Origin: Gammaproteobacteria bacterium
Lineage (GTDB): Bacteria; Pseudomonadota; Gammaproteobacteria; Thiohalomonadales; Thiohalomonadaceae
NCBI GenBank assembly: GCA_015232955.1
Contig: JADFYS010000013.1
Location: 1 to 15,678 of the forward strand
Reading direction: 5' to 3'
DNA length: 15,678 nt
Of this stretch, positions 8,321-15,678 are shown in pieces. Within the stretch, counting starts at the first letter, position 1. Each line of letters opens with the position of its first letter. The notes under the pieces are model-generated. The model was given only the letters and a program-made list of their open reading frames with translations, had not been told where the DNA came from and did not search any database. A program made the translations under genes and the position numbers.

Positions 8321-8326
8321 TATAAT
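8321..8326 (+). promoter_or_regulatory. Candidate -10 box for the vgrG operon
   Basis: A perfect TATAAT hexamer lies 15 bases before the vgrG ATG and after the qmo terminator, so a promoter is expected in this interval. No convincing -35 box is seen at 16-18 bases upstream, nor an extended TGn motif. If used, transcription would begin near 8333 and leave a leader of about nine bases with no Shine-Dalgarno sequence. Confidence 0.4.
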
Positions 8327-8341
8327 TCTTCTATTCATGAT

Positions 8342-10954
8342 ATGACCACAAAGATCGACGCTCTTTTTAGCTCCTCGGGGTTGGCCGCTGATCTCTTTGT
8401 AGTGACTCACTTTAAAGGGAGAGAGAGCCTCTGCCGGACCTACGAGTATGAGGTGACATTAAAGTCGTTCCACCACGAGGTTGAATTGGAGCAGTTTACC
8501 CAATGCAGCTTTCAGTTCGCTCTTGGAAGCTCTCGGCTCACGGTCCATGGCATTCTGGCAGAGTTTGAACAGCACCAGCAGAGCGGAGACTTTACCCTCT
8601 ATAAGGCAAAACTGGTCCCCCGACTCTGGCGTCTCGGGCTCTACCGTACCAATGAGGTCTATCTCGGGCAGGATCTGGAGACCACCATCACCCAGGTACT
8701 GGAAGAGACAGGTCTGGTAAGCGGTATCGATTTTGAGTGCCGTTTCAGTGACAGCTATCGCATCTGGCCCTTTCGGGTTCAGTATAGCGAGACCTTTCTC
8801 GACTTTATTCACCGTATCATCGAGCGCGATGGGGTTTACTACTACTTTGACCAGAGCGGCGAGAGCGAAAAGGTGATCTTTACCGACAGCCAGAGTGAAC
8901 ATCCCGAACTCCCCGGTGATAGCTTGCAATACCTGCAGGTGGGGGGGGTCAATGCCGAGAGTGCACAGAACACCATTACCGCTTTTCTTGGCCGGCAGCA
9001 GCCGGTACCGGCAAAGGTTGTGGTGAAAGACTATAACGATGAAAACCCGTTGGTCGATATTAGCGGCGAAGCGGAGGTAGATGCCAACGCATGGGGAGAG
9101 GTATTTATCTATGGAGATAATATCGAATCCCCGGAAGAGGCGAAACAGCTTGCGCAGGTCAGGGCAGAAGAGCTGCTCTGTCGCAAAAAACAGTTCCATG
9201 GCGAGAGCTATGTCAACCGAATGCAGCCGGGTTACCTCATCACCCTGGAGCAACACTTCCGGCCAGCCTATAACCGCGACTACCTGATTCTCGAGATCGA
9301 ACATGAGGGGTTTACTCCCGGGTTTCAGACCCATCGGGATGAGGAGAACAGCCCGGAGCCACCACTCTATCGCAACCGCTTTACCGCAATTGCGGGCGAT
9401 ATCCAGTACCGACCGCCACGAATCGTCGCAAAACAGCGCATCTACGGCACCCTAAACGCCCACATTGACGGAGAAGGGGATGGCGAGTATGCAGAGCTGG
9501 ATGAGACCGGACGCTACCGGGTCACCCTGCCGTTCGATCGGGTCATCCGCAACGAGGGGAAAGCCTCGCACTGGGTACGGATGGCCCAACCCTACATCGG
9601 CGAAGGGCACGGCATGCACTTCCCACTGCACAAAGGGACCGAAGTGCTCCTCACCTTTATCGACGGTGATCCCGATCGTCCCGTCATTAGCGGAGCGGTG
9701 CCCAACCACCTTCAGAGCAGCGTCGTCGATCAGGGGAGCCAAACCAACAGCCGAATCAAAACCGCAAGTGGCAACCTGATCGAGCTTGAAGATCAGGAGG
9801 GAAAGGGGAGAATCAAACTGAAAACACCGCAGGCGGAGACCTACCTCCATCTGGGAGCCCCCAACGCCGATGGAGAGGGTTTTGTCTACCGCACCGGAGG
9901 CATCCTCAAACAGGAGGGGTTTGGTGGCCTGTTAAGTGTGATCGCGGCCAAGGGGAGCGAGGGCACCAGTGGCGATACACCGTCACAGAGTGGTTTGGGG
10001 CATGACCAACTACTCAAAAAGGGGAAGGGGGCCCCCCTAACCTGGGCCGAGCAGATTGCAGGCGATTATCTGGTAGAGCGACGGGTTGGCGAACGCTATC
10101 TCTGGACCTCGGGCAACGAATACATCTTCGGCGGTGACAAGGTGTTTAATGTAGGCAACGGCTGGGAAGAGAACCACACCAGCAAAGATACCGTGCCGGG
10201 CAACCCTGATGCGGATAACCTGAGCGGCCTTGAAAACGCCGCCCCGACCAGTCTCAATAAAGGGAGCACCCTGGTGAGCCGCACCTTTGGCAACCAGTGG
10301 AACTACACCGATGGTGACAGCACCGAGATCTATGATGGCGATCTCTACAGCCACACCCGCGGCACCTCGAACAGTGTCACTACCGGCGCCCATAGTGAGA
10401 CTTTTGCCGGTGCCTTTAACTCTACAATCGCTGGTGCTGAAGCCGAGAATAAGCTCTCTCTTGCAGAGTCGTTACAGATTGGTGCGGTGCTCGAATCTTT
10501 TATTGGAGGTAAACTTGTCGCTGAATTTGATTTTGGCACCGACCTCTATCCTCAGGGTACGGTGAAGGCGATAGAAGCAGCGACCAGAGCAAGGGTGAAT
10601 CGGGTTGAAGCAAAAAAAGAGAAGATAAATACGATCAAGACAAATACCGAAACGATTCAATCTCAGGTGATTAGTGATGGTGCGAACTTAATCAACAAGA
10701 AGAGTACTGTTGAGAGTATATCGAGCAAGGTTGAGAGTATTAAAAGCAGGGCAGCAGATACCAAAACAAAGACGGACAAGATAGATAGTTTTATTAACAA
10801 GGTAACCAGTAGTGTTGAAGATGTTGGCTCTGATGTGGTGACCCACAAATCCAGTATTAATAAGATAGATACGGCACTGAATGATTACAAAAGCAGTGTC
10901 ACAAGTGTTAGCGCAATGGCTTCTTTGACCATCTCCAATTTCACTATTCTCTAG
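8342..10954 (+). CDS. vgrG: Type VI secretion spike protein VgrG with C-terminal coiled-coil tail (first copy)
   Basis: VgrG trimers form the needle tip of the type VI secretion system, which is fired into target cells. This protein has 870 residues. Residues 1-350 form the gp27-like base, with the family motif ETFLDFIHR at 150-158. A gp5-like OB-fold covers about 365-455 (GRYRV at 390-394, then PLHKGTEV and the segment DGDPDRPVISGAVPN). A long beta-helix region follows to about 735, rich in G, N, T and S. Residues 739-864 are 18 uninterrupted heptads, predicted to be a coiled coil, and six residues follow. No enzymatic effector domain is seen. The ATG has no Shine-Dalgarno sequence. A run of eight G residues lies at 8941-8948 within the coding frame. 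The central 985 bases are almost identical to the next gene, which follows after 18 bases. The VgrG family is certain; the tail's role is unknown. Confidence 0.96.
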   Translation: MTTKIDALFSSSGLAADLFVVTHFKGRESLCRTYEYEVTLKSFHHEVELEQFTQCSFQFALGSSRLTVHGILAEFEQHQQSGDFTLYKAKLVPRLWRLGLYRTNEVYLGQDLETTITQVLEETGLVSGIDFECRFSDSYRIWPFRVQYSETFLDFIHRIIERDGVYYYFDQSGESEKVIFTDSQSEHPELPGDSLQYLQVGGVNAESAQNTITAFLGRQQPVPAKVVVKDYNDENPLVDISGEAEVDANAWGEVFIYGDNIESPEEAKQLAQVRAEELLCRKKQFHGESYVNRMQPGYLITLEQHFRPAYNRDYLILEIEHEGFTPGFQTHRDEENSPEPPLYRNRFTAIAGDIQYRPPRIVAKQRIYGTLNAHIDGEGDGEYAELDETGRYRVTLPFDRVIRNEGKASHWVRMAQPYIGEGHGMHFPLHKGTEVLLTFIDGDPDRPVISGAVPNHLQSSVVDQGSQTNSRIKTASGNLIELEDQEGKGRIKLKTPQAETYLHLGAPNADGEGFVYRTGGILKQEGFGGLLSVIAAKGSEGTSGDTPSQSGLGHDQLLKKGKGAPLTWAEQIAGDYLVERRVGERYLWTSGNEYIFGGDKVFNVGNGWEENHTSKDTVPGNPDADNLSGLENAAPTSLNKGSTLVSRTFGNQWNYTDGDSTEIYDGDLYSHTRGTSNSVTTGAHSETFAGAFNSTIAGAEAENKLSLAESLQIGAVLESFIGGKLVAEFDFGTDLYPQGTVKAIEAATRARVNRVEAKKEKINTIKTNTETIQSQVISDGANLINKKSTVESISSKVESIKSRAADTKTKTDKIDSFINKVTSSVEDVGSDVVTHKSSINKIDTALNDYKSSVTSVSAMASLTISNFTIL
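9396..10380 (+). repeat. Near-identical vgrG core block, copy 1 (pairs with 12027-13011)
   Basis: This 985-base segment matches 12027-13011 at a constant offset of 2631 bases. By direct reading only three positions differ: ATC against GCC in the codon at 9596 (two bases, Ile to Ala) and TTT against TTC at 9658 (silent). It encodes residues 352-680, from the end of the gp27-like base through the OB-fold and beta-helix. Similarity stays high with a few more changes to 10459, then falls sharply. Upstream the identity breaks at 9395. There are no terminal inverted repeats or transposase, so it is a recombined gene segment and not an insertion sequence. Confidence 0.95.
10567..10951 (+). other. 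Heptad-repeat coiled-coil tail of the first VgrG
   Basis: The last 130 residues of the protein fall into a strict seven-residue pattern with a branched or aliphatic residue at the third place (for example STVESIS, SKVESIK, SSVEDVG, SDVVTHK, SSINKID). Thirteen of 18 heptads (residues 739-864) have V, I or L there and the others have A or T. There is no break or proline. A trimeric coiled coil continuing the VgrG trimer axis is the simplest reading. Confidence 0.75.
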
Positions 10955-10972
10955 TTGCGGAATACCGTTTTT

Positions 10973-13579
10973 ATGAGCAGTCAGATAAACGCCAGCTTTA
11001 GTGCCAGCAGCCTTGATGAAAATCTCTTGCAGGTGATTCGTTTTAAGGGAGAGGAGCGGTTATGCCGACCGTATGAATTTCGGATTGATCTGAAGTCAAA
11101 GGATGCAACGGTCGAACTGGAGCAGCTGAGTGATTGCTGTTTTACTTTTAATCTTGGAGAGTCGAGGCAAATCGTTCATGGTATTGTTGCCGAATTCGAC
11201 TGTCTACAACAGAGTGGTAGTTACACCATCTATCGGGCGAGGTTGGTCCCACAGCTCTGGCGGCTGACACTTTATCGCACCAATGAGGTCTATTTAGAGC
11301 AGAACCTTGAACAGACTATCACCCAAATTCTGGAGGAGTCTGGTCTGGTAAAGGATCTCGATTTTGAGTGCCGTTTTGATCAAAATTACCGTGTCTGGCC
11401 GTTCAGGGTTCAATATGGAGAGACATTTCTTGACTTCATTCATCGAGTTCTTGAGCGCGATGGTGCCTATTACTATTTTTCGCAGGATGGCGATCGGGAT
11501 AAGGTCATCTTTACCGATAGCAGTAGCGACCATACTGCGATAGAGAGTCCAGAGATAAGTTACATGAGAGCTGGAGGTGTCAGCTTTCAGACGGCGATGG
11601 ACACTATCGTCGCATTTACCAGCAGACAACAGCCGGTGCCAGAGAGGGTTGTGGTCAAAGATTATAATGATGAGTCTCCGCAGGTTGATATTAGTGGTGA
11701 AGAGGTGGTTGATCCCGCCGGGTGGGGAGAAGTTTTTATCTATGGTGACAATATTGAATCTCCTGACGAAGCAGAACAGATTGCCCGTATTAGGGCTGAA
11801 GAGCTGCGCAGTGGTAAACAGCGGTTTTACGGAGAAGGGATCGTCAATCGTCTGCAACCGGGGTACCTCTTTACTCTGCAACAACACTATCGTGATGACT
11901 ACAATCAAGGCTATCTTGTGATCGCCATCGAACATGAGGGGTTTATTCCCGGATTTCAGACCCACTGGGATAGAGAGAGCACCCTGGAACAGCCACTCTA
12001 TCACAACAGTTTCACAGCAATTGCGCGCGATATCCAGTACCGACCGCCACGAATCGTCGCAAAACAGCGCATCTACGGCACCCTAAACGCCCACATTGAC
12101 GGAGAAGGGGATGGCGAGTATGCAGAGCTGGATGAGACCGGACGCTACCGGGTCACCCTGCCGTTCGATCGGGTCATCCGCAACGAGGGGAAAGCCTCGC
12201 ACTGGGTACGGATGGCCCAACCCTACGCCGGCGAAGGGCACGGCATGCACTTCCCACTGCACAAAGGGACCGAAGTGCTCCTCACCTTCATCGACGGTGA
12301 TCCCGATCGTCCCGTCATTAGCGGAGCGGTGCCCAACCACCTTCAGAGCAGCGTCGTCGATCAGGGGAGCCAAACCAACAGCCGAATCAAAACCGCAAGT
12401 GGCAACCTGATCGAGCTTGAAGATCAGGAGGGAAAGGGGAGAATCAAACTGAAAACACCGCAGGCGGAGACCTACCTCCATCTGGGAGCCCCCAACGCCG
12501 ATGGAGAGGGTTTTGTCTACCGCACCGGAGGCATCCTCAAACAGGAGGGGTTTGGTGGCCTGTTAAGTGTGATCGCGGCCAAGGGGAGCGAGGGCACCAG
12601 TGGCGATACACCGTCACAGAGTGGTTTGGGGCATGACCAACTACTCAAAAAGGGGAAGGGGGCCCCCCTAACCTGGGCCGAGCAGATTGCAGGCGATTAT
12701 CTGGTAGAGCGACGGGTTGGCGAACGCTATCTCTGGACCTCGGGCAACGAATACATCTTCGGCGGTGACAAGGTGTTTAATGTAGGCAACGGCTGGGAAG
12801 AGAACCACACCAGCAAAGATACCGTGCCGGGCAACCCTGATGCGGATAACCTGAGCGGCCTTGAAAACGCCGCCCCGACCAGTCTCAATAAAGGGAGCAC
12901 CCTGGTGAGCCGCACCTTTGGCAACCAGTGGAACTACACCGATGGTGACAGCACCGAGATCTATGATGGCGATCTCTACAGCCACACCCGCGGCACCTCG
13001 AACAGTGTCACCACCGGCGCCCACACCGAGACTTTTGCCGGCGCCTTTAACACCACAATCGCTGGTGCTGAAGCCGAGAATAAGCTCTCTGTATCCGAGT
13101 CGTTAATCATTGGTGCCGGACTGGAAGTTTTGTTGGGAGGAAAGGTAAAGTTTGTAAAAGGCGAGAAGTACCTCACCCCTACAGGTTATCTTGAAGCTGT
13201 CAATGATGCGGTAGAGAAGAATGCAAGTTGTATCAATACCATCACTAGCAATATTACAACTGCAAACACTACTATGGCTACAATTCATAGCAATGTGACT
13301 CAAGCGACATCCAGTATTGAAAGTAAGAAAAGTGACATCAGTAATGCCACCTCTGCTATTTCTAACACCAAGTCAGCGGTTGAGAAGCTATCGAGTGACA
13401 TCTCAAAAGCCAATAGTCAGATTAGTAACACAGCATCTGCAATTAACAAATCAACCTCATCTGTGAATAAGCTAAAATCAAAGATCATCAAGGCAGATTC
13501 AAATATAGTGAAGGGGACCTCGCTGGTGCAGAAAAATAGTGCCACGGTATGGAAAGCGACCATCATTACCATTACCTGA
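10973..13579 (+). CDS. vgrG: Type VI secretion spike protein VgrG with C-terminal coiled-coil tail (second copy)
   Basis: This is a second VgrG of 868 residues, a tandem paralog of the preceding gene with the same order of domains: gp27-like base (1-350), OB-fold (about 365-455), beta-helix to about 735, and an 18-heptad tail at 738-863. The base is clearly homologous to that of the first copy but well diverged in protein and DNA. Residues 352-680 are almost identical to it, differing by one substitution (Ile to Ala). The tail again diverges and is rich in S, T, N and K. I chose ATG at 10973 (MSSQINASFSAS) because it aligns with the first copy; a TTG at 10955 would add six residues with no support. 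Neither start has a Shine-Dalgarno sequence. The stop is only three bases before the next ATG, so the genes form an operon. No effector domain is present. Confidence 0.96.
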   Translation: MSSQINASFSASSLDENLLQVIRFKGEERLCRPYEFRIDLKSKDATVELEQLSDCCFTFNLGESRQIVHGIVAEFDCLQQSGSYTIYRARLVPQLWRLTLYRTNEVYLEQNLEQTITQILEESGLVKDLDFECRFDQNYRVWPFRVQYGETFLDFIHRVLERDGAYYYFSQDGDRDKVIFTDSSSDHTAIESPEISYMRAGGVSFQTAMDTIVAFTSRQQPVPERVVVKDYNDESPQVDISGEEVVDPAGWGEVFIYGDNIESPDEAEQIARIRAEELRSGKQRFYGEGIVNRLQPGYLFTLQQHYRDDYNQGYLVIAIEHEGFIPGFQTHWDRESTLEQPLYHNSFTAIARDIQYRPPRIVAKQRIYGTLNAHIDGEGDGEYAELDETGRYRVTLPFDRVIRNEGKASHWVRMAQPYAGEGHGMHFPLHKGTEVLLTFIDGDPDRPVISGAVPNHLQSSVVDQGSQTNSRIKTASGNLIELEDQEGKGRIKLKTPQAETYLHLGAPNADGEGFVYRTGGILKQEGFGGLLSVIAAKGSEGTSGDTPSQSGLGHDQLLKKGKGAPLTWAEQIAGDYLVERRVGERYLWTSGNEYIFGGDKVFNVGNGWEENHTSKDTVPGNPDADNLSGLENAAPTSLNKGSTLVSRTFGNQWNYTDGDSTEIYDGDLYSHTRGTSNSVTTGAHTETFAGAFNTTIAGAEAENKLSVSESLIIGAGLEVLLGGKVKFVKGEKYLTPTGYLEAVNDAVEKNASCINTITSNITTANTTMATIHSNVTQATSSIESKKSDISNATSAISNTKSAVEKLSSDISKANSQISNTASAINKSTSSVNKLKSKIIKADSNIVKGTSLVQKNSATVWKATIITIT
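12027..13011 (+). repeat. Near-identical vgrG core block, copy 2 (pairs with 9396-10380)
   Basis: This is the second copy of the 985-base block described at 9396-10380. It has the same reading frame and falls at the same residues (352-680) in its host protein, so it arose by duplication or conversion between equivalent positions and not by random insertion. High similarity with scattered changes continues to 13090. Confidence 0.95.
13184..13561 (+). other. 18-heptad coiled-coil tail of the second VgrG
   Basis: Residues 738-863 consist of 18 perfect heptads with I, V, L or M at the third place in every one, and serine at the first place in 14. Examples are SDISNAT, SAISNTK, SAVEKLS, SDISKAN, SQISNTA, SAINKST and SSVNKLK. 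A weaker period of four heptads is visible: SAVEKLS recurs as SSVNKLK, and SDISKAN as SKIIKAD. The sixth place holds A, T, S or L, giving a polar core on one side. The DNA is AT-richer than the core block. Confidence 0.8.
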
Positions 13580-13582
13580 CAG

Positions 13583-15678
13583 ATGCAGATCTACAAGTCC
13601 TTACAGTTAACTTGTCAGCACCGGGTGCTCACCGCATATCGCCGGCATATCTTTTCGATAACCACCATTATCCCCTTCAATTTGCAGAGCGGTGAGGTGT
13701 TAAAAGAGCAGGATTTTTGGAATGTAGTTTCGTCTGAGCTTGATCCTGGCGTCGCTTTCGATAGTGGAGTGGCCAAGGAGAGACACGAGTTTCTGATCAA
13801 TGGAGTCGCTTTTGCGCCAGAGGCGGTTCCGGTGACTGAATTCACGGTTGAAGCGGCAGTGGGCACTCAGGCGAAGCAGTTGACAATTTGTGGAGATCGA
13901 ATCTGGTCTGGCGAAACGATGTCGCCTGCAAATCCATTGATTACCTCTGCTCTGGGCTATCGTAACGCCTTTGGCGGTGAAGGCTATCCACAAAACCCTC
14001 TGGGTAGAGGTTTTGCTCCCGGTGTGGATGAAGTTCGTCTGCCCACCGTTGAGTATCCGCAACATCGAATTAGGCGACGAAATGACCGGCCACCTCCGGC
14101 AGGATTTGGTCAGATTGGTGCGGACTGGCAGCCGCGCTACAGTCGTGTAGGGAGCTATCGGGATCCGGTCGAGAGCGACTTCGGTTTTGCCGATGATATC
14201 GATTGGCTCTATTTCAATGATGCCGCCGAAGATCAGTGGTTTGAACAGCCACTGCGCGGTGATGAGCGCTTTCATTTTGTAAATATGCATCCAGAGTTTG
14301 CCCGGTTGCGAGGAGAGATCCCGCGATTCCGTGCCCGCTCATTTGTCAATGTAGCAACAGAGGAGAGTGGTCACAACAGCCAGACTCGCTTTGCAGAGGT
14401 GATGTTAACACTCGATACACTCTGGTTTGCCCCCCATAAATTGATGGGGGCGCTGGTTGCGCATGGTGGAATTGAGGTCAAAGATCGCTATGGAGACGAG
14501 ATTACCCACCTCCTTTTGGCCTTTGAGCATCTGAGTGAGCCGCCAAGGAGCAGAGAGCACTATCAAAAGGCGATGAGGGAGCGGATGGATCCCGAGTTGG
14601 CGATGAAATATATGCTCTACTCCAGAGACATTATCCCGGATTGTGTAGAGTGTCTGCTGGAGAGTTCACAACAGCCTGATCCGGCAATGCCGCAAGGTTA
14701 TCTTGGGGATAATCTCGATAGCTTTTTTGCCAAAACTGAAGCCGAAGTCAAAGAGAAGCTGGTGACCGGATTGACCCAGGGCCAGCAGAAGATGCAAGAG
14801 CAGTTGGCCGAGGTTGATATGGCGAAAGACTTTCTGCTGCTGCAACAGAAAATCGAACGCTCTGAAAAGGAGCTGCAGGCGTTATCCGCGTTGGCGATTG
14901 ACTCCAGCCAGTACCAAGAGGCCCTGCTGCAGTTGAACAAGAGCCGTCAGGATCTGATTGCGTTTGAACAGAAGATGCAGCAGATGTTCCTTGATGCAGA
15001 CAACCGCTGGAGTGAGGCGATAGAGCGCGCCAAACATCCCGAAAAAACGCGGATGGATGATGATGTGGCAGAGTTACAGGCGTTTGTGGATGAGTGTTTC
15101 CCAAAATCAAAGAAATACCCCGATAAACTGGACATTGCAGCGGCTGATTTTAAAAAATTTGAGCAGCTTGATGAGCGAATTGAGACCCTCATGCGTAACA
15201 AGATGGCGATGGCCAAAGAGGAGTATCTGGCAGGGATGTCGCTGCTAAAGTGTGAGCTGCAACAGGCAATGGAGCGGGTGAGGGATGCGGGGGTAGAGAT
15301 CGATCTGAAGATGGAAAACACCCTGTCACGCTTGCGTCAGCAGAGTGCCGCTGCAACCAGTGACATACCGCTATTGTCGGAGGCTATTGTCAAGGTGATC
15401 GCGGGGCAGCAACAGATTAAGGTCTATCTTGAGCAGACTGTGTTGCAGTTAGAGCAGCAGCTGGAAGATCTGAATGCAGATGTTGCAGAAGCGGTAGATC
15501 GCTTTGATGGCAAACCGGTTCCGATGCCGCTCTACCGCCCGGCCACCCAAGAGCTACTGCAACCGATGCAAGAGGCGATGGCGGCATCCAAGCTGCAACT
15601 GGAGCAACTGAATCGTGAACTCAGTTCCATCGCCAGCGAACTGGAGAAGAAGATCAGAGCGATTGATGCTGAAATTGT
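13583..15678 (+). CDS. DUF2169-family T6SS-associated protein with long coiled-coil extension (3' end outside window)
   Basis: The frame opens with ATG at 13583 (MQIYKSLQLT) and stays open for 698 codons to the window edge. Residues 1 to about 320 match the DUF2169 family, which is often encoded next to vgrG and acts in known cases as an adaptor that loads effectors on the spike. The family landmarks are GDRIW at 104-108 and a block with AFGG at 129-132 followed by NPLGRGF. From about residue 385 onward the protein becomes helical and rich in Q, E, L, K and A, with long heptad-like stretches (for example ELQALSAL, LEQTVLQLEQQLEDLNADV), broken near 485-500 and 645-655 by proline-containing segments. 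Many DUF2169 proteins end in pentapeptide repeats, and what lies past the edge is unknown. The ATG is three bases after the vgrG stop with no ribosome site, which suggests translational coupling. The adaptor role is inferred. Confidence 0.85.
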   Translation, partial: MQIYKSLQLTCQHRVLTAYRRHIFSITTIIPFNLQSGEVLKEQDFWNVVSSELDPGVAFDSGVAKERHEFLINGVAFAPEAVPVTEFTVEAAVGTQAKQLTICGDRIWSGETMSPANPLITSALGYRNAFGGEGYPQNPLGRGFAPGVDEVRLPTVEYPQHRIRRRNDRPPPAGFGQIGADWQPRYSRVGSYRDPVESDFGFADDIDWLYFNDAAEDQWFEQPLRGDERFHFVNMHPEFARLRGEIPRFRARSFVNVATEESGHNSQTRFAEVMLTLDTLWFAPHKLMGALVAHGGIEVKDRYGDEITHLLLAFEHLSEPPRSREHYQKAMRERMDPELAMKYMLYSRDIIPDCVECLLESSQQPDPAMPQGYLGDNLDSFFAKTEAEVKEKLVTGLTQGQQKMQEQLAEVDMAKDFLLLQQKIERSEKELQALSALAIDSSQYQEALLQLNKSRQDLIAFEQKMQQMFLDADNRWSEAIERAKHPEKTRMDDDVAELQAFVDECFPKSKKYPDKLDIAAADFKKFEQLDERIETLMRNKMAMAKEEYLAGMSLLKCELQQAMERVRDAGVEIDLKMENTLSRLRQQSAAATSDIPLLSEAIVKVIAGQQQIKVYLEQTVLQLEQQLEDLNADVAEAVDRFDGKPVPMPLYRPATQELLQPMQEAMAASKLQLEQLNRELSSIASELEKKIRAIDAEI

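Noticed and set aside
8459..9334. Long reading frame (291 codons) antisense to the first vgrG, and similar antisense frames over qmoA, qmoB and the second vgrG
   Set aside because: They lie opposite strong, family-assigned genes and resemble no known protein; codon bias of the real gene keeps the opposite frame open.
10955..10972. TTG start for the second vgrG directly after the first stop
   Set aside because: The ATG at 10973 aligns with the start of the first copy and the extra six residues have no counterpart there.
9396..13011. Paired 985-base block as an insertion sequence or transposon
   Set aside because: The block is internal to both genes, in frame and at equivalent residues, with no transposase, inverted ends or target duplications.
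13184..13561. CRISPR-like or tandem DNA repeat in the vgrG tail
   Set aside because: The period is seven residues at protein level with variable codons; there are no conserved DNA repeats with unique spacers.

Overview
The window looks like chromosomal DNA from a sulfur-metabolising gammaproteobacterium, most likely a chemolithotrophic or phototrophic sulfur oxidiser. The lineage guess rests on TrkA and TrkH, which match the enterobacterial proteins along their whole visible length, and on a qmoAB-hdrCB operon of the kind that serves APS reductase. No rRNA or other lineage marker is present, so the taxonomy is inference.

Layout. (1) Positions 1-2726, minus strand: trkA followed by trkH, the peripheral NAD-binding and membrane subunits of a Trk potassium uptake system. 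trkH runs off the left edge and lacks about its last 35 codons. (2) Positions 2727-3147: a 421-base divergent intergenic region with AT-rich promoter-like sequence and an imperfect palindrome. (3) Positions 3148-8211, plus strand: a compact four-gene operon, qmoA-qmoB-hdrC-hdrB, with good ribosome binding sites and closed by a strong intrinsic terminator at 8240-8265. It encodes two flavin/iron-sulfur HdrA-like subunits and an HdrC/HdrB pair that takes the place of the membrane subunit QmoC. The complex is expected to exchange electrons with APS reductase, whose genes are not in the window. (4) Positions 8342-15678, plus strand: a type VI secretion spike module of two tandem vgrG genes and a third gene for a DUF2169-family protein with a very long coiled-coil extension, open at the right edge. 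No T6SS sheath, baseplate or membrane-complex genes are visible, so this looks like an orphan or satellite vgrG island.

The most notable part is the vgrG module. The two VgrGs are clearly diverged in their first 351 residues and in their C-terminal tails, but share a central 985-bp block that differs at only three positions, which points to recent gene conversion or cassette exchange. Both proteins end in a tail of exactly 18 heptads in the same register, with little sequence identity and no recognisable effector domain. The DUF2169 protein next door has more than 300 residues of predicted coiled coil. I infer, without proof, that the coiled-coil tails and the coiled-coil adaptor form a docking system for a cargo encoded to the right of the window.
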